A stretch of DNA of 64,000 bases from Leptospira bourretii (GTDB taxonomy: Bacteria > Spirochaetota > Leptospiria > Leptospirales > Leptospiraceae). Made by a program: the position numbers and the translations under genes. Positions 55,970-64,000 of the stretch are shown piece by piece. Every line of letters starts with the position of its first letter. Position 1 is the first letter of the stretch. The DNA is taken from assembly GCF_004770145.1 (NCBI RefSeq), contig NZ_RQFW01000019.1, positions 248,001-312,000 on the forward strand, given 5' to 3'. Under the pieces are notes generated by a model. That model had not been told where the DNA came from. It ran no database searches and was given only the letters and a program-made list of their open reading frames with translations.

Positions 55970-56965
55970 TCATTTCTTTTTTGATTCTATTGTTTTTCCC
56001 TTAACAAACTCAACAACATACAGCGGTCTTCCCTTAGATTCCTCAAAGATACGTGCTATGTATTCGCCCAAAATTCCAATTGATATAAGAATGGAACCGC
56101 CAATCAAACAAATAAGTGTGACAATCGTCGCCCATCCCGGATTATAAACGATAGGCATCTGCAAAATGAAATGTTGGAAAGCACGGAATAAAGCATAAAC
56201 ACCCACTGCAAAACCAATGATTGCAACAATGATTCCAAGACCCAAACTAAACCTTAACGGTAATGGGGAAAATGAAACTGCAGCATTCATTGCAAGTTTT
56301 AACATCTTTCGCAAAGGGTATTTTGTTTCACCTGCTACACGAGGGTCTCGATTGTAATAGACCGGTGTCTGAGGAAAACCGATCCAAGCATTCATTCCAC
56401 GGAGAAACCTATGATTTTCACGCAATCCATTTAAAGCATCTAAGCACCTTCTCGAAATTAATCGAAAATCACCAGAATCTAAAGGGAGATCTTTATGAAC
56501 CAAAATTTTCATAATACGATAGAAGGCCCAAGCTGTTGTTTTTTTGAAAAAAGACTCACCCGATCGAGCCATTCGTTGCCCATAGACAACATCATACCCC
56601 TCCCGATATTTAGTAAGCATTTCTAGAATTACTTCCGGGGGGTCTTGTAAATCTGCATCCATAATAACAATTGCATCGCCCTTGGCATAATCCATCCCGG
56701 CAGTCACAGCAATTTGATGACCAAAGTTACGAGAAAGACTAACTACTTGGATGCGCGGATCATCCTTGGCCCAATTCACTAATTCAAAAATGGTATGGTC
56801 ATCGCTACCATCGTTTACAAAAATTAGTTCTGTTTTCGTCGGTAACGTTTCCAAAAAACGATTTAAACGATCCTTTAAATAAGGAAGAACTGATTCTTCA
56901 TTATAACAAGGGATAATAATTGTAAGCAATTTCGGATTATTTCTACTTTCTAAAAAATATTTCAT
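55970..56965 (-). CDS. Polyprenyl-phosphate glycosyltransferase (GT2, GtrB/DPM1-like)
   Basis: 331 residues: a cytoplasmic GT2 domain followed by two C-terminal membrane segments. Motifs TIIIPCYNEESVLPYLKDRL, ELIFVNDGSDDHT, SLSRNFGHQIAVTAGMDYAK, the DXD metal site IVIMDADLQDPPE, and KYPLRKMLKLAMNAAVSFS before the membrane part. Such enzymes transfer a sugar from a nucleotide sugar to undecaprenyl phosphate. The product would be the donor for GT-C enzymes, several of which lie beside it. No GtrA-type flippase was recognised nearby. Confidence 0.9.
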   Translation of the reverse strand: MKYFLESRNNPKLLTIIIPCYNEESVLPYLKDRLNRFLETLPTKTELIFVNDGSDDHTIFELVNWAKDDPRIQVVSLSRNFGHQIAVTAGMDYAKGDAIVIMDADLQDPPEVILEMLTKYREGYDVVYGQRMARSGESFFKKTTAWAFYRIMKILVHKDLPLDSGDFRLISRRCLDALNGLRENHRFLRGMNAWIGFPQTPVYYNRDPRVAGETKYPLRKMLKLAMNAAVSFSPLPLRFSLGLGIIVAIIGFAVGVYALFRAFQHFILQMPIVYNPGWATIVTLICLIGGSILISIGILGEYIARIFEESKGRPLYVVEFVKGKTIESKKK

Positions 56966-57040
56966 AATAAATTAATTTTCCAAATCGTGTTTAATAAGAA
57001 TCCAAAGAATAGTAAACTCTAAAGACTGATCAGTAAAAAT

Positions 57041-58450
57041 CTACTTAACCTTAGCATATTCTTCAACGGTAAAACCATACAAAGTGGTTTCTTTAACTTT
57101 CTGAAAGTTCAAATTAGAAGAAAAAGTCATACCATTACCGCCGATCTGCCTTTTTACCACACAAATACTTGATTGAGAAATATCTAAAGGTTCGCGTAAC
57201 ATCAAAGGCTGAACTCCTTCTATTTGATTCCAACGCAAATAAACCGATAAAAATTCTGGGAATGAATCTGTGAGAACAAGAGGTTTCGTACAATTTAAAG
57301 AAACAAATTTAGCGGTTCCTCGCCAGTCCTCTTTAAACGCGTTATAGAAGTTTTTCTTAAATTCAAACAATGAAACTAACGTGATCAAAAACAGCAAAAA
57401 GACAACATATTTATTCTTAAGTTTTTCCCCCAATTGATCAGCAACAAACAAATACAACAAAGGTAATGTTACAATCCAGTTTCGATTTGTTACGATTGGT
57501 TTATAGAAAGAGAACAATAGAGTAGATGTAAGAATAAAGCCAGCAACTAAAAGAAAATTCGTTGAATTCGAGAAGAAAAACTGAGTCGACCGTTCTTTCC
57601 GTTTTTGGATATTCCTAATCACCAAAAACACAAAAACAATAAGGGGAACAACAAATGTTAATAAAAAGATTTTTTTTGACGTCGCATAGAACAAAGAATA
57701 ATAAGTCAAAAATAAAACCAAGTTAGGTGGGTCAATCCAAGCAGCTGTCTCAATTTTTGTACTTCTTGTTAAATGGTAAATAAATGGCAAAAACAAAATG
57801 ACATTCAAAATACCTAACGTAAAAAAGCGACCCGCATACGGGTTACGATTTTTAAGAGATAATAACCAATAAACAAGAAATATGCTACCTACAAAAATAA
57901 AACCAAACAAATGAACATAAGATGTTAAAACTGAAACTAAGCCGATACAAATCCAACTAAAACTTCTCTCTTTATCAAAATCAAGATTATGCACAAGTAC
58001 AACAATAACCGATGTTAAACAAAGTAACAATGAATAAGATCTTACTTCTTGAGAATAGTAAATGGCTCCCGGCGAAAGCGAAATAAAAAAAATGAATAAA
58101 AACCTTTTGGCAGTATCCCACCGCTTTGTTAAAACAAAAATGAATATCAAATTCAAAATTGAGATAAACACAGGAAATATTTTTACGCCAATTTCAGTGA
58201 AGTTAGGTAAAAATCGTATCCATAAGGAAAGCAAAATCTGAAACAGTGGAGGGTGCGGGTCATTCTCGATATAAGACCAAAACTCGGTCCAATCAGACAG
58301 TGAAGAGGCATAAACAGAAAAAAATTCATCGCCCCAAAGACTCTGCCTATCAATTCGAAAAAAACGTAGGAAAACCCCTAGGGAAATTGAAGCAACAATT
58401 CCAACTTCCATACGAATTTTCCAAAACAAAGAAAAATAACCCTTTATCAT
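57041..58450 (-). CDS. GT39/PMT-like membrane glycosyltransferase
   Basis: About 470 residues with many membrane segments, GT-C fold. The first periplasmic loop carries the catalytic-type acidic pair in RIDRQSLWGDEFFSVYAS and then NDPHPPLFQILLSLWIRF, a pattern typical of dolichyl/polyprenyl-phosphate-sugar transferases (GT39/ArnT-like). The soluble tail follows residue ~390. The ATG at 58450 (MIKGYFSLFW) is preferred to that at 58477, giving a normal signal-anchor. It probably uses a polyprenyl-phosphate sugar such as the product of the GT2 gene downstream; the acceptor is unknown. Confidence 0.8.
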   Translation of the reverse strand: MIKGYFSLFWKIRMEVGIVASISLGVFLRFFRIDRQSLWGDEFFSVYASSLSDWTEFWSYIENDPHPPLFQILLSLWIRFLPNFTEIGVKIFPVFISILNLIFIFVLTKRWDTAKRFLFIFFISLSPGAIYYSQEVRSYSLLLCLTSVIVVLVHNLDFDKERSFSWICIGLVSVLTSYVHLFGFIFVGSIFLVYWLLSLKNRNPYAGRFFTLGILNVILFLPFIYHLTRSTKIETAAWIDPPNLVLFLTYYSLFYATSKKIFLLTFVVPLIVFVFLVIRNIQKRKERSTQFFFSNSTNFLLVAGFILTSTLLFSFYKPIVTNRNWIVTLPLLYLFVADQLGEKLKNKYVVFLLFLITLVSLFEFKKNFYNAFKEDWRGTAKFVSLNCTKPLVLTDSFPEFLSVYLRWNQIEGVQPLMLREPLDISQSSICVVKRQIGGNGMTFSSNLNFQKVKETTLYGFTVEEYAKVK

Positions 58451-58477
58451 TTTAACCCAACAGTTAATGTCTTCCAT

Positions 58478-58835
58478 CTCAAGCCATTAACACAAACCTC
58501 AATCTGATTTAACGACGATTAATCCCAAATAACAAATTTAAGAATTAAACTTTAAGAGATGTTTTTTACATGCTCTAAACAATATAAAATTTTGTAAAAT
58601 TCAAAATAGAAACGAAAAAGAAGCTGTTAAGAATCGTATAAAAAAGATAGATCAGATAAAAGAAAAGCTGGGCAAAAATGGACACAAAAATCAAAGCAAT
58701 TTTGTTTTCAAAACTATACTTTGATACCCGAAAATAGTTACGAACTAACTCTTTTTTCGAAACCATTATTTTCTAATCGACAAAGAAAATTAAGAATAAA
58801 ACCTTATCTGAGTTTTACCATAAATCAATGAAAAT
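58478..58835. other. 358-base AT-rich intergenic stretch
   Basis: Lies between the divergent starts of two membrane-protein genes and should hold both promoters. It is very AT-rich with short A and T runs. No convincing promoter pair, tRNA or hairpin stands out. It contains one doubtful small open frame (58575-58766). Confidence 0.6.
58575..58766 (-). CDS. Doubtful small membrane protein
   Basis: 63 codons that would encode a basic N-terminus (MVSKKELVRNYFRVSKYSFE) and one or two hydrophobic segments rich in Phe, Leu and Ile. There is no ribosome binding site and AT-rich DNA easily yields such frames, so it may be chance. Listed only because it is the sole candidate in this gap. Confidence 0.2.
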   Translation of the reverse strand: MVSKKELVRNYFRVSKYSFENKIALIFVSIFAQLFFYLIYLFYTILNSFFFVSILNFTKFYIV

Positions 58836-58868
58836 ATGCAACGTTTAGAAAATCGAGGCTATCGAATC

Positions 58869-61013
58869 ATGAAAATGACTACCCCATTCATTTTACTTCT
58901 TTCGTGCCTGATTCTTCCTTTTCTAAAATTCCACTTTGCCTTTATTAACTCGCAACTTATTGGAGATGGAATAGACAACATCCTTGTACTAACCATTTTT
59001 GAAAGAAATATCATTAACTTTTCGAACATTCTGACCGGTCAAGATATTACAACGATCTATTCGAGCAATGGATTATATCCCTACACGGAAACCAATCTAT
59101 TCACAGAACCACTTTATTTCCCGACACTGCTCTACTCCTTACTAAAAACACTAACAGGAAGTAAATTACTCGCTTTTAATTCACTATTCATCGCAGCTTA
59201 TGCCATTAATTTGTTTAGTTTTTACTACTTATCGAGATGTTTAAAAAACACAAGAACATCATCCATTTTAGCTTCTATCATATTCAGTAGCGGGCATTTC
59301 TTCTCGATACAATACGTACACCTACAAAATCAATTTGCATTTAGCTTTCCTCTTATTTTTGCCTTTACCCTGCGATACAGAGAGACCAACAAAAAGGATT
59401 TTCTATTTTTAATATATATAACTCTTACCTTACAATTCTTTTCATGCAACTATTTCGGACTTTATGGTTTATACTTTTCTTTTTTAGCTTTTTATATAAC
59501 CAATCTATTAAGAATTAAAAACATAACTGATTTCAGGAAAACAGTTTTCAGCAAAACGGAGATTATGTTAGGATTAAACTTATTGATCCCGGCGTTGCTT
59601 TTTGTAGTTACAATTTTTATTTTTTATGGATGGTTTCTGATTCAGAATTATGAGTTATATCCCAAACGTATCCTGCTGGAAAACCAACATTATTCGAATA
59701 CTATTCTTTCTTTCTTGAGGATTCCTGATGTAATTTCGAACTTTCCAAGCATCGTTTTAAATGGCGAGACTCATAACAGCGCCCACATCGGATTTTTACC
59801 TCTAGTCGTAATTATAATCTTTCTAATGTATCGCAAATTTCGAAGTACGTCCGCTTGGATCCTACTTGGACTCTCTTTACTCTTTTTCTTATTTAGTTTA
59901 GGACCAATTATTTCTATCCATAACTTTGAAATTCCAGGTCCTTATACAATCCTTTACCATATTTTTCCCGGGTTCAAAAACTTAAGAGTACCATCACGAA
60001 TTTTTATTATCAGTTGGTTTTTTATTTCTGTTTTTCTACTTATGCTCACAAGAACTGCCATCTGGAAGAACAGTCTTAAATTGAAGATTGCGACATTTTC
60101 ACTAATTTTTGTTGAATTCTTCTTTCTAACTTCAATTAACGAAGCAAACAAGTTACCAGAACAGATTACTACTCTGAAGTTAGATTTGCCATCAAATTCA
60201 AATATTGTTTTTATAAAGAAAAAAAAAGGGATTTATACTTTAAATGATGATGGATTTCCAGAGTGGTATCTTCTGAATACAGAATATAAAACGCCAAATG
60301 GATACTCTGGATTGACTTTGCCTTTTCAGTACTATCTAATAAATTTATTGTATAACAATTTTCTTACGGATGAGTTAGCTCATTACTTTAAAGAATTAGG
60401 AATTTCGCATATAGCCATTTCACATCCGGAATCCAGCAAAAATGATAAATTGTTTGAATTCGACTTTAAGGTTCCAAAATCCTTAAAATTTCTAATTTAC
60501 GATAAAGCGAATCATTTATATTTATTTAAAATTGAAAATAGAAACGAGAGGACAGTAGAATTCGTCAACAACAACATAACTAACATTGAATCATTGGATT
60601 ACATAGTAGAAGAAACTTCAGTCCCGAAGAAACAGGAATTCCTTAACGATAAAAAGCAAAAAACTTATTGGCAAAGTTTTTCGTCAGGATTCCAAACGAA
60701 TTTAGACTTCATCAAAATTAAATTACCTTACAGTTCTAAAAAATCATATCTCATAAAATTGAATTCTGGCCCTTTTTTAGAACGCCTGCCCTATGGATTA
60801 GATATTTCCTGTGGAAGTAGAATACAAAACTACAGCTTTCCAAAAATAGATGTTGAGAACTTCCTTTCAAAACCAATTTCAAATCAGTTCATGTATTTCA
60901 AAATCAATAATTGTAATTCCAATCATTTAGAAATTCGGATAAACAAAACCACACCTTATTCTGTCTTTATGTTATCTGAACTTGAAATATTTCAGTACAA
61001 AGTAGAACCGTAG
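58869..61013 (+). CDS. Large multi-pass membrane protein, putative GT-C-like
   Basis: About 714 residues with about twelve hydrophobic segments up to residue ~420 and a soluble C-terminal third. The first loop has INSQLIGDGIDNILVLTIFE with acidic residues after TM1, and later PGPYTILYHIFPGFKNLRVP with SRIFIISWFF, a Pro/Arg loop seen in YfhO-like and other GT-C proteins. The soluble tail has several beta-rich stretches. The ATG at 58869 follows GAGG by nine bases and is preferred over that at 58836. A role in moving or transferring lipid-linked sugars is inferred only from topology and context. One of the most AT-rich genes of the window. Confidence 0.55.
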   Translation: MKMTTPFILLLSCLILPFLKFHFAFINSQLIGDGIDNILVLTIFERNIINFSNILTGQDITTIYSSNGLYPYTETNLFTEPLYFPTLLYSLLKTLTGSKLLAFNSLFIAAYAINLFSFYYLSRCLKNTRTSSILASIIFSSGHFFSIQYVHLQNQFAFSFPLIFAFTLRYRETNKKDFLFLIYITLTLQFFSCNYFGLYGLYFSFLAFYITNLLRIKNITDFRKTVFSKTEIMLGLNLLIPALLFVVTIFIFYGWFLIQNYELYPKRILLENQHYSNTILSFLRIPDVISNFPSIVLNGETHNSAHIGFLPLVVIIIFLMYRKFRSTSAWILLGLSLLFFLFSLGPIISIHNFEIPGPYTILYHIFPGFKNLRVPSRIFIISWFFISVFLLMLTRTAIWKNSLKLKIATFSLIFVEFFFLTSINEANKLPEQITTLKLDLPSNSNIVFIKKKKGIYTLNDDGFPEWYLLNTEYKTPNGYSGLTLPFQYYLINLLYNNFLTDELAHYFKELGISHIAISHPESSKNDKLFEFDFKVPKSLKFLIYDKANHLYLFKIENRNERTVEFVNNNITNIESLDYIVEETSVPKKQEFLNDKKQKTYWQSFSSGFQTNLDFIKIKLPYSSKKSYLIKLNSGPFLERLPYGLDISCGSRIQNYSFPKIDVENFLSKPISNQFMYFKINNCNSNHLEIRINKTTPYSVFMLSELEIFQYKVEP

Positions 61014-61057
61014 CAACTAAGCAGTCGCAGATATTGGATTTATTTGAGTAGAGATAC

Positions 61058-62590
61058 CTAACCTCTTTTATAATAAAGGGTACAACGAACGTCTTGTTGA
61101 ATTTGAACAGATTCAAACCGATAATTTCTTAAATAAGTTTGTAGCGCTAACACAAATTCCTGAGAAAATTCACTTTCACCTTTTTTCTGCGTCAATATTT
61201 CATGAATAGACTTCGAATTACACCATGTCACAATATTAACTTTTTTCTTGATAATATCAGAAATGACCTTCTCCCCTGAAATAGCAAAGTTAACTGCAAA
61301 TGTTTTCTCCAAATAATTATTTGGCTGAATGTATTTAACAGGTGGCAGCTGATCTAGAATAACATATGGCGCATGACTCCCTGATGCAACAAAGAAGTAA
61401 CCTTGGCCGGAAACCTGTTCTTTTGTTATCTTACGAATCGCATCAGCCATAAACAAACCTTGATCCGGAATAGAATTTAATGTCTTAGCAATATGATTTC
61501 TCTTTCGGATAGAAAAAATAAAAACGCCGACAATACATAGTAGTAAGATTGCCCTAATTACTATACGTTTGCCAAAAGTTTTATCGAAATCGAAGACAAC
61601 AAAAGATATAAAAAGCAAAATCGGAAACAGCACTGCTAACAAATAGTGCTCATACAAAAAACCCGTCCACACAGCACCCAAAGAAGAGGTCAAAAACCAA
61701 ACAAATGCAACAGTAGCGCCACGTTCTAACTTAAATTTCTTCGTAGTGTAAAAATGATATCCTACAAAAAAGAAAGAAAATAAATAAAAATATTTTAGAT
61801 AAAAGATAAATTCTAACTTTTCATAAATTGTCGAAATTCGAACGTGATTTTTTCCAACCGCCAAAATAGAATTCCAATACGAATCAAAAGAGCCTAAGTG
61901 TAAATAAACGGTAATAGTAATCAGAATCGGACTTAGAAAAACAAAAACATAAAGTGCATATTCATAGAATATTTTTTTGAATACTTCAAATACTGAACCA
62001 CTTTTTTTTATTCTCTCATCAATGAATGAAAAAACAAGGGCCGCGAAAAAAAACAAGATTACATCAAAAACAATAATGTATTTGATAATGAATGCAATTC
62101 CCAATACGAAAAAGGCGATCGACTTTTGTGTAACATTCACCTTCTCATTAACGAAGAGCAAGTAAAACGAAATTGCTTCAAAAAGGAGGAAATAAATTTC
62201 TGTATTAGAAGCCAAACCTGACGAATAGTAGACAAAACTATATAAAAAAACAAAAGAAATCAACAACGATTCCTTAAACCTTTTTCTGTAGTTAGAAATA
62301 AAAAGAATAACAGCTAAAATGCTAGAAAAAACGTAAGCACTAACCCTCATTGTTAAAATAGAATAATCGAAGAATAGTAACGTAAATGCATGAACTAAGT
62401 AAATACCAAGTGGCTTCAAATCCCAATAATCTCGATAAGGCAGAAAACCATCTAGGATTGACTTACCCATTATAAAGTAGGTTAACTCATCCCAGTCGAT
62501 AGTTGAGTAATAAAAAGTAAATGAACGGTAGTAGAAATTAATTAAAAAAATTAGCACGACGGCTGTAATTATGTTTAATTTAGTTTTCAT
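61058..62590 (-). CDS. GT39/GT83-like membrane glycosyltransferase
   Basis: 510 residues, about eleven hydrophobic segments and a soluble tail of ~110 residues. The first loop has the catalytic-type acidic pair in STIDWDELTYFIMGKSILDG and then DYWDLKPLGIYLVHAFTL, close to the WDE.....KPP pattern of undecaprenyl-phosphate-sugar transferases. Its ATG overlaps the stop of the upstream O-antigen ligase-like gene by 1 base, so the two are co-translated and probably act in one glycan pathway. Confidence 0.77.
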   Translation of the reverse strand: MKTKLNIITAVVLIFLINFYYRSFTFYYSTIDWDELTYFIMGKSILDGFLPYRDYWDLKPLGIYLVHAFTLLFFDYSILTMRVSAYVFSSILAVILFISNYRKRFKESLLISFVFLYSFVYYSSGLASNTEIYFLLFEAISFYLLFVNEKVNVTQKSIAFFVLGIAFIIKYIIVFDVILFFFAALVFSFIDERIKKSGSVFEVFKKIFYEYALYVFVFLSPILITITVYLHLGSFDSYWNSILAVGKNHVRISTIYEKLEFIFYLKYFYLFSFFFVGYHFYTTKKFKLERGATVAFVWFLTSSLGAVWTGFLYEHYLLAVLFPILLFISFVVFDFDKTFGKRIVIRAILLLCIVGVFIFSIRKRNHIAKTLNSIPDQGLFMADAIRKITKEQVSGQGYFFVASGSHAPYVILDQLPPVKYIQPNNYLEKTFAVNFAISGEKVISDIIKKKVNIVTWCNSKSIHEILTQKKGESEFSQEFVLALQTYLRNYRFESVQIQQDVRCTLYYKRG

Positions 62591-64000
62591 TATTTAATAA
62601 AATTCAGTAAACAATCTTCTACTCTCTTCCCAATCCAAAGCGAGGATACATCCTCACCCCTCCAATGCCTAAGATTAATCTCACATAAAATTGGCCGAAA
62701 GTGATGTTTCTCACAATATCCCAAAGTTGCCTCAGGATTTTTTAGCTCATTTTTTGAAATCCTATGTAATTCGGAGTAATGAAATAAAAATTTCTCTTGG
62801 GAATAGCGGTAGGAAGGGAAATCAGGCGGAAATATGGAGAACGATGAAAAATTAAGAATTTTTGGTACTTGTATGAGATTTTCCTGAGGGAATCTAACTA
62901 GGTTACATTTGTGATTTTTATCGAAATTCGCATTGATAATCGTTTGATTGTAGAAAAATTCATATTTATAAAACAATCTTGATATGAGAAAAGTGGAAAA
63001 TATAATCAATAACACATAAACAAACAATTCCGACTTTCGCTGATTAATTAAATTTTGTTTTTCCTCCTTCTTAAGAAGCCAAGGATTGAAAGACAAAACA
63101 AGTATAAGAGAAAGCGGATATACATCTAAAAGCATATCAAAAGAATTATGAATCAAAAAATATATAATTGCAAAATGTGCGAGTTGAAATTCCCTCTTTT
63201 CTTTTATTATCAAAAAACATGACCTAACGAACAACCCAAGAAAAAAGAGATACAGACCAAATCCCAAAAAACCTCCATAAAACAAAACTGTAGTGGGTAA
63301 ATTATGGGTATGGAGATATGCTCCATCAGCTTTAGTTGCAAACGTTTCCAAAACGATTCCAATATTTTTAGGTAGATATGCTAATAGAAAATTATGTTCA
63401 CCAAATCCCAAACCTAACAACCAACGAATAGGTTCCAAACTGATAAATATTTTATAAAATGCCTTCCACAACTCTAGTCTGCCGGAAGAGAGAGTATCAA
63501 ACCAAGCCCAATCAAATCCAAACACGCTTTCAAAAAAAAGAAAATGAAGCGGAAGAAAGTGAACAAAAAATAACAAAAACAGCAGAAGGCTAAGAAAGTA
63601 TTTCAGATAAGAATATCTCAAATACCTTACGGCAACAAAGGTAAAAATCAAAACGGTGCTAGCAATAATACTCGCTCGCGAGATCTGATTTAAAGAAGTA
63701 AAAAACAATAAGGCGAAACTGAAAGCGTAAAAAAAAGAATCTTTCTTACCTTTGGCTTCTCGAAATCCAAACAAAAGATAGGCAACATGAATTCCCAAAT
63801 AGGCAGCAACCCTATTAGAGTTCATGATACTGGAGCTATCTTTTGTAAACAGCAAGACTGTATCATTAGCATAATAATGTCGCGAAATAACTTGAAGTAT
63901 ATTAAAAGAAAAAATAATCAGAAGTAAATTTAAGTTTAAATCAAAAGAAAAAGATAACAAAAAATAAACCAGTAAAAATAAACCAAAATACACCAAGTAT
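62590..64000 (-). CDS. O-antigen ligase/polymerase-like membrane protein, 5' end missing
   Basis: At least 469 residues, with the start beyond the window end. Ten or so hydrophobic segments. The region RASIIASTVLIFTFVAVRYL, then SSGRLELWKAFYKIF, LGLGFGEHNF and the loop TKADGAYLHTHNLPTTVLFY match the Wzy_C domain of WaaL ligases and Wzy polymerases (Arg before the large periplasmic loop and H-N before the next helix). It would join or polymerise lipid-linked sugar chains. Whether ligase or polymerase cannot be told from this part. Overlaps the next gene by 1 base. Confidence 0.77.
   Translation of the reverse strand, partial: YLVYFGLFLLVYFLLSFSFDLNLNLLLIIFSFNILQVISRHYYANDTVLLFTKDSSSIMNSNRVAAYLGIHVAYLLFGFREAKGKKDSFFYAFSFALLFFTSLNQISRASIIASTVLIFTFVAVRYLRYSYLKYFLSLLLFLLFFVHFLPLHFLFFESVFGFDWAWFDTLSSGRLELWKAFYKIFISLEPIRWLLGLGFGEHNFLLAYLPKNIGIVLETFATKADGAYLHTHNLPTTVLFYGGFLGFGLYLFFLGLFVRSCFLIIKEKREFQLAHFAIIYFLIHNSFDMLLDVYPLSLILVLSFNPWLLKKEEKQNLINQRKSELFVYVLLIIFSTFLISRLFYKYEFFYNQTIINANFDKNHKCNLVRFPQENLIQVPKILNFSSFSIFPPDFPSYRYSQEKFLFHYSELHRISKNELKNPEATLGYCEKHHFRPILCEINLRHWRGEDVSSLWIGKRVEDCLLNFIK

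Overview
The window looks like a chromosomal segment of a spirochaete of the genus Leptospira, probably from the saprophytic or low-virulence side of the genus. The genus call rests on the RpoA, RpoB and RpoC sequences, the merged str/rif/S10/spc/alpha gene order, asparagine at the rifampicin-site serine of RpoB, and the mix of neighbouring genes. The species is inference and cannot be fixed by eye. No rRNA, insertion sequence, prophage or CRISPR array was seen.

Layout. (1) 1-9.6 kb is housekeeping. A minus-strand run reads ccmA-ccmB-ccmC, a response-regulator/PP2C phosphatase, purC-purS-purQ and glgC (cut by the window start). Around it lie a TPR lipoprotein-like or exported protein, a lone peptide-type ABC ATPase, HMG-CoA lyase and a TIGR02757/DUF2400 protein whose 3' end runs into a tRNA-Glu. 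(2) 9.6-16.1 kb holds tRNA-Glu, tRNA-Lys, purA, hisZ, a PlsC-GpsA fusion and a PAS histidine kinase. (3) 16.2-46.1 kb is a 30-kb minus-strand block that carries almost the whole ribosome/RNA polymerase superoperon. In transcription order: tRNA-Thr, tRNA-Trp, secE, nusG, rplKAJL, rpoBC, rpsLG, a TetM-like EF-G paralogue, tuf, rpsJ to rplO, secY, adk, infA (CTG start), rpmJ, rpsMKD, rpoA, rplQ. A strong intrinsic terminator closes it. (4) 46.3-52.8 kb has an orphan HATPase protein, an SDR reductase, an ArsR-type regulator, hldD, a UbiD-family decarboxylase and an App1-like phosphatase. (5) 52.8-64 kb is an AT-richer cell-surface glycan region: an acyltransferase-3, a polyprenyl-phosphate glycosyltransferase (GT2), several large multi-pass GT-C-like proteins and an O-antigen ligase/polymerase-like protein cut by the window end.

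How it fits together. The central block makes the transcription and translation machinery, with three visible RNA control points: a hairpin with U-run between rplL and rpoB, three mutually complementary segments between rpoC and rpsL, and a terminator between rpsG and the EF-G paralogue. purCSQ and purA supply purines. CcmABC exports or handles haem for cytochrome c. The last 11 kb, with hldD, points to lipopolysaccharide or other envelope glycan assembly from polyprenyl-phosphate-linked sugars. The observations most worth following are the TetM-like GTPase in the fusA slot, the CTG start of infA, the alternative-pairing leader before rpsL, and the PlsC-GpsA fusion with a degenerate Rossmann glycine motif.
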